A stretch of DNA of 64,000 bases from Brachybacterium massiliense (GTDB taxonomy: Bacteria; Actinomycetota; Actinomycetes; Actinomycetales; Dermabacteraceae): the NCBI RefSeq assembly GCF_900184245.1, contig NZ_FXXB01000008.1, positions 248,001-312,000 of the forward strand. Reading direction: 5' to 3'. The notes beneath the pieces were generated by a model. It worked only from the letters and a program-made list of their open reading frames with translations. It was not told the origin of the DNA and ran no database searches. How positions within the stretch are numbered: the first letter of the stretch is position 1; every line of letters starts with the position of its first letter. Positions 7,775-15,096 of the stretch are shown here, in pieces. A program made the position numbers and the translations under genes.

Positions 7775-8998
7775 TCAAGCCGCGAGAGCGGCCGGCCCGG
7801 GGGAAGGGGCGGTGGTCGGGGGCTGGTAGCAAGTGCCGTCGCGGAGCATCGCGAAGATGACGTTGCAGTGGCGGCGGGCCAGGCAGATCACGGCGGCGTT
7901 GTGGCGCTTGCCCTCGGCTCGTTTGCGATCGTAATAGGCCCTCGAGACGGGGTCGTGATTCGAGGCGACCCAGGCGGAGTAGAACAGCGCGTTCTTGAGC
8001 CGCTTGTTGCCTGAACGTGCGGGGAACTCTCCGCGGATCGAGGTGCCGGATCTTCGTGTGACCGGCGCGATTCCGGCATAGGCCGCGAGGTGGCCTGGGG
8101 TCTCGAACGCGGAACCATCGCCGATGGCCAGGAGGATCTGAGCGGCGGTCTTGATGCCGATCCCCGGCATGCTCATCAAGACCGAGGCGAGAGGGAAGTC
8201 CTCCAGCATGGCCTCGACCTCCCGCGCCACGGTCGCCCGCTGCTCCTTCAGCTCCTTCACTTGACCAGCAACTCTGGGGATCACGAGCTCCACTGCCGCA
8301 GTCGCTGGCACGAGGACGGTCTGCTCGCCCAGCGCGGTGAAGATCTGATCGATCAGCGCCTCGGGGTCACGGCGGGAGTGGGAGCGAGCGAACCGTAGAA
8401 CCCTGGCCCGGCCTGCCGTCTTGAGCCCGGTGGGGCCACCGAACCTCTCCAGCAGGTCCAGCACGAGCCCGGTGGCCAGGCTCCCGCCGACGAAGACGCG
8501 CTCGAGCGCGGGATGAATCTGCGTCAACAGCGATCGGATCCGGTTCAACGCCCGGGTGGTCTCGTGGGCGAGGTCCTCGTCAAAGCCGGCGAGGACCTTG
8601 AGCGCGGAAAGGACTTCGCTGTCACGGTCGACCTGGCGAAGCGTGTGGGGCATCGTCCGGGCCGTGTCGGCGATGATGAACGCGTCCCGCGCATCGGTCT
8701 TTGACCTGCCCGGATACAGATCCGCAGCCTTCCGCATCGCTAGACCTGGCAGGTAGGCGACGGAACAGCCGGAATCTCTGGCGACCGCGATCGGCAACGC
8801 TCCGATCGTGTTGGGCTGATCGACCACCATCAGCACTTCGCCGTGGTTCTGCAGCTGAGTGAACAGCTCGCGGAGCTTGGTCTCGTCCTGCGGGAGGGGC
8901 TTGTCGAACAGCTTGTTCCCGTCCGGGTCGAGCGCGCACGCGTGGTGGGCGGTCTTCCCGACGTCCAAACCGATGACGACCGCGAATCCTGTGTTCAT
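7775..8998 (-). CDS. IS110 family transposase/recombinase (DEDD type)
   Basis: A full-length 407-residue protein. The N-terminal RuvC-like DEDD domain opens with VVIGLDVGKTAHHACAL and continues with SKTDARDAFIIADTAR. The C-terminal Transposase_20 domain shows SMPGIGIKTAAQILLAIGDG and YAGIAPVTRRSGTSIRGEFP, including the conserved Ser of the SGTS patch, then SGNKRLKNALFYSAWVAS. The start is ATG 8998, with GGGAAGGA 7 nt upstream sitting in a hairpin loop. An in-frame upstream extension to 9058 lacks family character. No frameshift or stop is seen, so it could be active. It is divergently oriented to the IS481 remnant. Confidence 0.93.
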   Translation of the reverse strand: MNTGFAVVIGLDVGKTAHHACALDPDGNKLFDKPLPQDETKLRELFTQLQNHGEVLMVVDQPNTIGALPIAVARDSGCSVAYLPGLAMRKAADLYPGRSKTDARDAFIIADTARTMPHTLRQVDRDSEVLSALKVLAGFDEDLAHETTRALNRIRSLLTQIHPALERVFVGGSLATGLVLDLLERFGGPTGLKTAGRARVLRFARSHSRRDPEALIDQIFTALGEQTVLVPATAAVELVIPRVAGQVKELKEQRATVAREVEAMLEDFPLASVLMSMPGIGIKTAAQILLAIGDGSAFETPGHLAAYAGIAPVTRRSGTSIRGEFPARSGNKRLKNALFYSAWVASNHDPVSRAYYDRKRAEGKRHNAAVICLARRHCNVIFAMLRDGTCYQPPTTAPSPGPAALAA

Positions 8999-9024
8999 GA
9001 TGCTGTCCTTCCCTGGAGCATCAT
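8997..9024 (-). promoter_or_regulatory. Hairpin sequestering start codon of the IS110 transposase
   Basis: On the minus strand ATGATGCT (9024-9017) and AGCATCAT (9004-8997) are perfect 8-bp complements separated by 12 nt. The loop contains the GGGAAGGA ribosome site, and the right arm includes the first two bases of the ATG start. If formed in the mRNA it would throttle translation. This is a direct sequence observation; the regulatory effect is inferred. Confidence 0.55.
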
Positions 9025-9092
9025 TGCTGGTCGCAGTCTCGACACCCGATGCCGGCACCCACGTTACAAAGAGACCTCAGAGAAGCTGGGCC
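8999..9092 (-). ncRNA. Candidate bridge-RNA region at the IS110 left end
   Basis: IS110-group elements carry a structured RNA in the non-coding end upstream of the recombinase gene that pairs with donor and target DNA. Here the only non-coding DNA of size inside the element is these 94 nt. A 7-mer, GGGTGTC on the minus strand (complement of 9041-9047), is complementary to GACACCC across the downstream junction. The region is shorter than the best-studied bridge RNA and no fold was computed, so this is a prediction from family biology. Confidence 0.3.
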
Positions 9093-9102
9093 GTGTCCCT
9101 AT

Positions 9103-9869
9103 CAGCGGTCAACGCGTGTCTCTCGACCGGGCGGCAACACCCCCCCGGACCATTGATGGCAGGGCAACAAAGCCATACCCGGCCGAGCGACCAGACCCCG
9201 TCCATCGGGGTGCTCACAAGGTAACGGGGCGTCGCCCTGTGCGAGCAGAGCGAGATCGCGCCGGATGTACCGCAGATGCGCCCATTCCTCCTCGAGGATC
9301 CCGCCACGCAGCCACGCGTCGGTGGCCAGGACCAGATGCCGCCATCATCGTGTCCTCACGCTGTCAGCGGCATCCATGGCACTGCGCGGTCAAGGATCCT
9401 CGTGGCGAGGGAGAGGGTCAAGATGCGCGGGGAGCGCTCCTCTCACGCTGACTTTACATAACGGATATTATCGGCGTTGCGTCGGAAGTGCTCTCCAGGC
9501 GGCGGCGAGGTCGCCTGTGCGGCACGCACGCACGTATCGCCGAGTCTCGCTCCCGCGCGCGCCGAACGCCGCGTCGACCCCTCCGAGTGCTGATCGACGA
9601 ACTGCCATCACCGCCGAATGCTGCGCCCTGCCGCACTGTGCACCCCGACGAAGCTGATCGCCGGATCGGCTCGTTCGCCACGAACGCCGAGACCTACAGC
9701 GTCCACTGTGCGAGTGTACGGATACGCACTCTTGACACTGTGCACAGCCCAGCCACGGCTGGCCCCGACGATCCTCGCCACCTCTCCCCTGCGACCCTCC
9801 GCAAAACACCTCTGAACTGCACAAACACAACGTTTCTGCAGGTCATGGGGCTGCCCTGTGCACGCGGGA
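9103..9869. other. Non-coding stretch with gene debris
   Basis: No convincing intact gene lies here. On the minus strand an open frame without a start codon (about 9344 to the stop at 9102) reads coherent protein-like sequence such as LEEEWAHLRYIRRDLALLAQ; I do not recognise it and treat it as debris. A dif-like site is at 9451-9478. A short hairpin, CCAGCC-AC-GGCTGG, near 9750 could end transcripts of the MFS gene. GC is lower than in the flanking core genes. Confidence 0.5.
9451..9478 (-). other. dif: dif-like XerC/XerD recombination site
   Basis: Read on the minus strand, the 28 bp consist of AACGCCGATAA (XerC arm), TATCCG (centre) and TTATGTAAAGT (XerD arm). Against the published actinobacterial dif consensus as I remember it, TTSRCCGATAAT then VNACATTATGTCAAGT, 23 of 28 positions agree, including the CCGATAAT core and TTATGT. 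It could be the chromosome-dimer resolution site, which would put the terminus here, or a secondary site used by a Xer-dependent mobile element. No xerC or xerD lies in the window. Confidence 0.6.
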
Positions 9870-11267
9870 TCAGGGTATGGCGGTGTGCGGGTTCTCGGTG
9901 CTGCTCCCCCGGCCCGCGATCACGAAGAACGTCGCGGAGATCAGGCAGCCCACCACCATCGCGATCGCCATCGGCAGCGAGGAGTGGGTGCCCGCGATGC
10001 CCACCAGTGGCGCCGCGATCGAGGCCGAGAACGAGAAGCCGAGTCCCAGCATCGCCGAGCCGGTGCCGGCGAACTCCCGGGCCTGGTCCGAGGCGAGCGC
10101 CCCGCCGTTGCCGAAGATCATGCCCTGCGGGGCGACGGTGAAGAAGAAGGCCGGCAGCACGATCCAGGCCGGGGTGTCCAGGAACAGGCTCCCGATCAGC
10201 AGGGCGAAGCTCGCCAGGGACACCACGATCAGTCCCACGCGGATCAGCGCGCGGGGATGGATCGTGCGCGTCAGCCGCGCGGACAGCAGCGACAGCGCCA
10301 TCATGCCCATCGAGTTGATCGCGAAGCTCACCGAGTACTCGGTGGAGCTGAAGCCGAGCATCTCCTGCACCACGAAGGAGGAGGCGGAGACGTACGCCAT
10401 CAGCGCGAAGGCGGAGAAGGCGTTGACCAGCATGTAGGCGACGAAGATGCGGCGGCGCAGCAGGCTGCGGCAGTTGCGCAGGAAGGTCCTGAAGCCGCCG
10501 GAATGTCGGCGTGAGAGCGGCAGCGACTCGGGGATCAGGAAGATCACGCCGATCAGGGAGAGCAGCGACATCGCGGCGATGACCAGGAAGATCTCGCGCC
10601 ACTGGCCGACGATGAGGATCAGTCCACCCAGCAGTGGAGCCACGATCGGAGCGATGCCGCCCACGCCCTGCATGACGTTCATGATGCGGAACAGCTCGGG
10701 GCCGTCGGTCATGTCGATCAGCACCGCGCGGCCCAGCACCATGCCGAACCCTCCCCCGATGCCCTGCAGGACGCGCATCACCAGCAGCATCTCGACGTTG
10801 AAGGCGTAGGCGCAGCCGATCGAGGCCAGCAGACACACGACGATCCCGATCAGCAGCGGTCCCCGCCGCCCCATCCGATCCGAGAGCGGGCCGGCCACGA
10901 TCTGGCCGCTCGCGGTGCCGAGGAAGAAGGCGGTGATGGTCAGCTGCATCCGCGAGGCGGTGGTCTCGAGCTCGGAGGCGACCTCCGGGAAGGCCGGGAT
11001 GTACATGTCCGTCGCGAGCGGCCCGATCGCGCTGAGCGTGGTCAGCACCACGATCACCATCGCCGTGACCTTGCCGCGGGTGCGTCGCAGCTCGTCCTCG
11101 GTGGGCAGCTGGGCGAGATCGTGGTCCGCGGGGTCCTCGAGCACCGGGATCGCGCCGGTGATCGTCGGGATGCCTCCGGTGACGGTCGGGATGCCTCCGG
11201 TCACGGTGGGAAGAGAGCCGGTGGTGGGAGTCGGTTCGACGTGCGGGGTGTCGTCGGCGCGGGACAC
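9870..11267 (-). CDS. Bcr/CflA-type MFS multidrug efflux transporter
   Basis: A 465-residue, 12-helix MFS protein. LSAIGPLATDMYIPAFPEVA is the hallmark first helix and loop of the Bcr/CflA drug/H+ antiporters, and GPLSDRMGRRGPLLIG is the MFS motif A loop. The cytoplasmic N-terminus carries three near-identical seven-residue repeats (PTVTGGI, PTVTGGI, PTITGAI). GTG 11267 is chosen because AGAAAGG lies 6 nt upstream; a longer frame reading back to 11420 is low-complexity. The protein would export toxic compounds across the plasma membrane. Substrate unknown. Confidence 0.87.
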   Translation of the reverse strand: MSRADDTPHVEPTPTTGSLPTVTGGIPTVTGGIPTITGAIPVLEDPADHDLAQLPTEDELRRTRGKVTAMVIVVLTTLSAIGPLATDMYIPAFPEVASELETTASRMQLTITAFFLGTASGQIVAGPLSDRMGRRGPLLIGIVVCLLASIGCAYAFNVEMLLVMRVLQGIGGGFGMVLGRAVLIDMTDGPELFRIMNVMQGVGGIAPIVAPLLGGLILIVGQWREIFLVIAAMSLLSLIGVIFLIPESLPLSRRHSGGFRTFLRNCRSLLRRRIFVAYMLVNAFSAFALMAYVSASSFVVQEMLGFSSTEYSVSFAINSMGMMALSLLSARLTRTIHPRALIRVGLIVVSLASFALLIGSLFLDTPAWIVLPAFFFTVAPQGMIFGNGGALASDQAREFAGTGSAMLGLGFSFSASIAAPLVGIAGTHSSLPMAIAMVVGCLISATFFVIAGRGSSTENPHTAIP

Positions 11268-11441
11268 TGCGAGCCTTTCTGAAGGCGCGGAAAAGGGGAA
11301 GGGAGAAGCGTCGAGCCGCGCGGACCCCTTCAGGGTTCTCGCCCGGCTCGAAGCTCTCATCCTATGCCCGGGGGTGTCGACGGTGAAGGGGCTGGCCGGG
11401 GTGTTCTGCTCACGTTGCAAAGCTTCCCGGCGCCCTGCGCA

Positions 11442-12359
11442 TCAGGGACGCTGACGGCGCTCGTACAACCACACGATGGCCACGGCGGTCAGGTCCACCG
11501 CGATGGCCAGGAGCATGAACGGCCCGCCCATGCCCACGGAGCGGTCGATGACGATGCCCTGGCCGTCGGCGAACAGCGCGCCGGCCACCATCATGATCAC
11601 GTTGTTGGTGACATGGAAGGCGATCGCGGCTTCGAGGCCTCGGCTGATCACGGCCATCGCCGCCATGCAGGCGCCGAAGACGGTGTAGTAGGTCAGCAGC
11701 CAGGGGTCCGCCGACAGGTGCACCAGACCGAAGATGACGCTCGAGACGATCATGCCGATGATCAGCGCGGGCTTGGCGGCACGGATCCAGCTGGCCACGG
11801 CGGGCATCAGCGCGCCGCGGAACATCATCTCCTCGCCCGCGGCCTGCAGCGGCGTGGTCAGCAGCGCCACCAGCACCAGACCGATGGTGGTGCCGGTGAT
11901 GGCGAAACCCTTCAGGCCGGCCATCTCGGGCGCGAACAGCGCCGAGATCCCCAGCATCGCCAGGACCAGCACCGCGAAGGCGCCGGTGAAGACGCCCCAG
12001 CGGCGCAGGCTCATCCGGCGCGGGGAGGCCAGCAGGGAGCGCCACGGCACGCGGGCGATCAGCGCGGTGAGCAGGACGGCCAGCGGTCCCATGGCGGCGA
12101 GGCTGAGGTTGACCGCCACCATCATCAGCGGCGAGATGGTCAGGTCCATCGGATCGCGGCCGAAGGCCGCCGTCTCCACCAGGATCGCCACGAGGGTGAA
12201 GCCGAGCTGCAGCACGAACATCGCGATCAGCAGCGCGGGGACGATCACCAGCGGCTTCCACCAGCTCATCCGCAGGTGCGCGCCGAAGGGCCGGGTGTCG
12301 TCGACCGCGGGAGCCGGCGTGTGCCCAGGTGCGGTCACGGGGTTGTCGAGCGTATCCAT
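11442..12359 (-). CDS. CPBP family intramembrane glutamic endopeptidase
   Basis: A 305-residue polytopic protein. The CPBP/CAAX-like active-site motifs are present: AAGEEMMFRGAL (EExxxR), FGLVHLSADP (FxxxH) and AFHVTNNVIMM (HxxxN). About eight hydrophobic helices are visible. ATG 12359 has a purine-rich GGAGGGGGAG upstream. Bacterial members cleave membrane substrates or act in bacteriocin self-immunity; no bacteriocin genes are nearby, so the substrate is open. Confidence 0.88.
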   Translation of the reverse strand: MDTLDNPVTAPGHTPAPAVDDTRPFGAHLRMSWWKPLVIVPALLIAMFVLQLGFTLVAILVETAAFGRDPMDLTISPLMMVAVNLSLAAMGPLAVLLTALIARVPWRSLLASPRRMSLRRWGVFTGAFAVLVLAMLGISALFAPEMAGLKGFAITGTTIGLVLVALLTTPLQAAGEEMMFRGALMPAVASWIRAAKPALIIGMIVSSVIFGLVHLSADPWLLTYYTVFGACMAAMAVISRGLEAAIAFHVTNNVIMMVAGALFADGQGIVIDRSVGMGGPFMLLAIAVDLTAVAIVWLYERRQRP

Positions 12360-12453
12360 GGCTCCACGCTCCCCCTCCCTCGCCCCTGCGCACATGCACG
12401 GATCGGTGATCGAGGGTGCGACCTTCGTCGGGTCGGTCGGCGGCGCCTGCGCG

Positions 12454-13221
12454 TCATCCGTCGGTGCGCTGCACCTCGGCGAGCCGACGCTGGTAGGTGG
12501 GATCGGTGCGCTTGAGCCAGCGGATCACGGCCGACGTCACCGGGATCATCGCGTACTGCACCAGCACCTTGTAGAGCACGCCGAGGATCGTGTACTCGGC
12601 CCACTGCTCGATGGTGGTGATGCCGATCGCGACCGAAGCGATCGAGCAGAAGATGATGGTGTCCACCAGCTCTCCGAGTCCCGAAGAGGTGAACAGCCGC
12701 GCGATCAGGCCCTTCTCCCCCATGCGGCGCTTCATCCGCGTGACCACGAAGGAGTTCAGGCTCTGGCCGGCGAGGAAGCCGGCGAGCCCCGCGAGCACTA
12801 CGATCCAGACAGGCCCGAGCGCGAGCTCGAGGGCCTCCTGCTTCGCCAGGCCGTACTCGTCCGGGAACGGGGGCAGGGCGATGATCACCTGGTAACTGAT
12901 CGAGGCGAGGATGCTGACGGCGAAGGAGGTGAGGATGGCGCGGCGGGCGCTGCGGGCGCCGTACAGCTCGGTGATGATGTCGCCGAGCACGTAGGCGAGG
13001 GGGAAGAGGAAGAAGCCGCCGTCGGTGATGATCTCGAAGCCGGTGCCGGGGATCGTGCCGAAGCTGACGCCTTTGGCGGCGCCGATCCCTGAGAGCACCA
13101 CCACGGTCACCATGGCGGCCAGGAGGATGTCGAAGTGAGAGCTGCCCCGGTCGGCGTAGACGGCGCCGGCCGGGCGTCCAGACTGCTCAGCGGTGGATGA
13201 GGTGCGGTGTTCTGTGGTCAC
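12454..13221 (-). CDS. Queuosine precursor transporter (VUT/YhhQ family)
   Basis: A 255-residue membrane protein with the VUT/DUF165 pattern: FEIITDGGFFLFPLAYVLGD followed by ITELYGARSARRAIL, and later LAGFLAGQSLNSFVVTRMKR and LGELVDTIIFCSIAS. Six helices are visible. Family members import 7-cyano-7-deazaguanine-type queuosine precursors. The start GTG 13221 is chosen over a longer frame that overlaps the GH25 gene; its ribosome site is weak. No queuosine synthesis gene or preQ riboswitch was recognised next to it. Confidence 0.87.
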   Translation of the reverse strand: MTTEHRTSSTAEQSGRPAGAVYADRGSSHFDILLAAMVTVVVLSGIGAAKGVSFGTIPGTGFEIITDGGFFLFPLAYVLGDIITELYGARSARRAILTSFAVSILASISYQVIIALPPFPDEYGLAKQEALELALGPVWIVVLAGLAGFLAGQSLNSFVVTRMKRRMGEKGLIARLFTSSGLGELVDTIIFCSIASVAIGITTIEQWAEYTILGVLYKVLVQYAMIPVTSAVIRWLKRTDPTYQRRLAEVQRTDG

Positions 13222-13303
13222 CGGTGCAGGGTACACAGCGGACCGGGATGCGACCGCTCTGTCGCTCCCCGGCCCGCCGGCGGAGCTCAGCGTCCGGTGA
13301 TGC

Positions 13304-14104
13304 TCAGATGCCGGCCGCGCCGTAGTCGTACTCGCTGACGAACCGCTCGAACTCCTCCTCGTAGCCGTACCAGAGGTTCGAGTCCCCGGCGAAGGGCCCG
13401 GCGTCGGAGTACTGCCACAGCTCCCAGCCCCACCAGCGCCCGGGCAGGGTGGTGGGGGCATCGCTGCGGTAGGAGGCGAGGAACAGCGGGGAATTCACCG
13501 GCGTCCAGTCCCCCACGACGTCGTTCCACCAGTGCAGATTCGTGTAGAGCACGGGGCGGCGACCGGTCTGCTCGCGGTAGTGGTTCGAGAAGCCCATGAT
13601 CCAGTCACGCATCTCCTGCTGGCTCAGGCCGTAGTCGCGCGGGAGGCCGCTGTAGCCCTCGAGGTCGAGCATGCCCGGCAGGGTGATGCCGTCATCGCTC
13701 CACCCGCCCCCGTTGTCGAGGAAGAAGTCGGCCTGCTCCACGGGGTCGCCGGAGTCGGGCCGGGCGAAGTGGTAGCCGCCGCGCACCATGCCCACGGCGC
13801 CGGCGCCGAGGTACTGGTGGTTGAAGGCGGGGCTGCGGTAGGTGCGTCCCTCGGTGGCCTTGACGTAGGCGAAGCGGGAGCCGAGCGCGACCTGCGCGGC
13901 CCAGTCCACCTCTCCCTGCCAGCCGGAGACGTCCTGGCCGTGGATCCCTGCGGCCTGTGCGGCGGGGGCGGTGAGAGCTGTGGTGCCGGTGCCGAGCGCG
14001 GCGGCGCCGAGGAGGCCGCCCCTCAGCACGGCGCGACGGGACGCGCCGGTGGGCTCTGCCGGAGCGGGAGGGGGCGCGAGATGGCGGGGACGGTATGACG
14101 ACAT
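13304..14104 (-). CDS. Secreted GH25 lysozyme with Tat-type signal peptide
   Basis: A 266-residue protein. Near residue 25 the twin-arginine segment SRRAVLRGGLLGAAAL is followed by an Ala-rich stretch ending AQAAG, a likely Tat signal with cleavage after AQA. The mature GH25 barrel begins GIHGQDVSGWQGEVDW and has MLDLEGYSG with the acidic catalytic pair, then VLYTNLHWWND and WWGWELWQYSDAG. AGGAG lies 5 nt before ATG 14104. It should hydrolyse peptidoglycan beta-1,4 bonds outside the cell, in wall remodelling or antagonism. The Tat translocase genes tatA and tatC are also in the window. Confidence 0.92.
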   Translation of the reverse strand: MSSYRPRHLAPPPAPAEPTGASRRAVLRGGLLGAAALGTGTTALTAPAAQAAGIHGQDVSGWQGEVDWAAQVALGSRFAYVKATEGRTYRSPAFNHQYLGAGAVGMVRGGYHFARPDSGDPVEQADFFLDNGGGWSDDGITLPGMLDLEGYSGLPRDYGLSQQEMRDWIMGFSNHYREQTGRRPVLYTNLHWWNDVVGDWTPVNSPLFLASYRSDAPTTLPGRWWGWELWQYSDAGPFAGDSNLWYGYEEEFERFVSEYDYGAAGI

Positions 14105-14246
14105 GTCGTCTCCTGGGGAAGGTGGGGAAGGGAGGTGCGACGGACGCCACACCGCCGCCACCGTACGCGCACGCGCGACCCTCACGCGACGACGCGGTCG
14201 CCAAAGCGGAGTGTCCTGGCGAAACGGGCAGACCGGGTCGAAGAGG

Positions 14247-14918
14247 TCAGTTCTCGTCGTCCTTCGGGGCGATGAAGGCGCGCAGCGTGCCCAGGATCGT
14301 GGTCGCCGCGAGCTCGGTGACGTCGCGCTGCTCCATCTGCTCGCGCAGCAGCAGGTCGATGAAGATGCCCATCAGCAGCTGGGCGAGATCCTCGGCGGGC
14401 AGCAGTGCCCGCTCCCCCGTCGCCTCGAGCCGCGCCGCCAGCAGAGCGCCGATCCGATCTCGCATCCGCTCACGCTGCACGGCCAGATCGGCCCGCAGAT
14501 CCTCATTGCGCAGCGAGCGCGCGATTGCGTCGGAATAGAGCAGGTACCACTGCCTGCCGAAGGGTCGGATGCCCTCGAAGACCGCGATCATGACGCCGGC
14601 GTCATTCGAGGAGAGGATCGCGGCCTCGTCGGCGCCGTCCACATCGGCCACCGCGGCGGCGACGGAGCTGTCCGCGATCGCGAGCAGCTCATCGGTCACC
14701 TCGTCGAACAGGGCGCTGAAGACCTCCTCCTTGCTCGAGAAGCTCGAGTAGAAGGCACCGCGGGTGAAGCCGGCCGCCTTGACCAGGTCGTCGACGGTAG
14801 CGCCGTCGATCCCCTTCTCGACGAAGACGTCCAGCGAGGCGCGCACGAGCTTCGCGCGGGTGTTCTCCCTGCGCCGGGTGCCTGCGGACTCGGGCAGCGG
14901 CTCGAACAGATCGGTCAT
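14247..14918 (-). CDS. TetR family transcriptional repressor of the MMPL-Pip export genes
   Basis: A 223-residue TetR protein. The N-terminal HTH is clear: VRASLDVFVEKGIDGATVDD, then LVKAAGFTRGAFYSSFSSKE. The C-terminal ligand domain is helical. ATG 14918 has GGGAGG upstream. It is divergent from the MMPL gene, and a perfect 18-bp palindrome at 15013-15030 sits between them just past the MMPL -10 box, so local repression of both transcripts is the simplest reading. The inducer is unknown. Confidence 0.9.
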   Translation of the reverse strand: MTDLFEPLPESAGTRRRENTRAKLVRASLDVFVEKGIDGATVDDLVKAAGFTRGAFYSSFSSKEEVFSALFDEVTDELLAIADSSVAAAVADVDGADEAAILSSNDAGVMIAVFEGIRPFGRQWYLLYSDAIARSLRNEDLRADLAVQRERMRDRIGALLAARLEATGERALLPAEDLAQLLMGIFIDLLLREQMEQRDVTELAATTILGTLRAFIAPKDDEN

Positions 14919-14977
14919 GGCTCCTCCCAGAGACGGCGCGGGAGGGAAGGCTCTCACTGCGCGATGTTCAGCGGGCG

Positions 14978-15030
14978 TTGAGGTCACGGCCCGTCGGCCG
15001 ATAATATCTCACCGATACATCTTTGTATCG
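14978..15030 (+). promoter_or_regulatory. Promoter and TetR operator for the MMPL-Pip operon
   Basis: TTGAGG (14978-14983), a 16-nt spacer and GATAAT (15000-15005) form a good housekeeping promoter toward the MMPL gene. Immediately downstream, CGATACA-TCTT-TGTATCG (15013-15030) is a perfect inverted repeat of the size bound by TetR dimers. It would overlap the transcription start and block initiation. ATATTAT on the opposite strand over the same bases may serve the tetR promoter. Confidence 0.65.
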
Positions 15031-15096
15031 AATGCGTGGGCGTCTCGAGCGGGACGGTCCGCCGTCTCCCCTGCCGGTGCTCGCCCTGGAGGTCGT

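Larger units (their letters stand above)
7757..9102 (-). mobile_element. IS110 family insertion sequence bounded by 10-bp direct repeats
   Basis: The decamer GTGTCCCTAT occurs at 7757-7766 and again, in the same orientation, at 9093-9102, exactly 1336 bp apart. Between the copies lies one intact IS110-type recombinase on the minus strand. IS110 elements lack classical inverted repeats and are flanked by short shared core sequences, so the repeats probably mark the boundaries. The element sits just behind the dead IS481 transposase gene. Across it, the pre-insertion sequence would read through the decamer into CAGCGGTCAACG, possibly the IS481 right end. Confidence 0.7.

Noticed and set aside
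9468..9830. Open frames on both strands next to the dif-like site
   Set aside because: Cys/Arg/Ser-rich translations without family character; probably non-coding.
14996..15010. GGCCGATAATATC resembling half of a dif site
   Set aside because: Only the XerC-side arm matches; the other half is absent, and the bases are better explained as the -10 region of the MMPL and tetR promoters.
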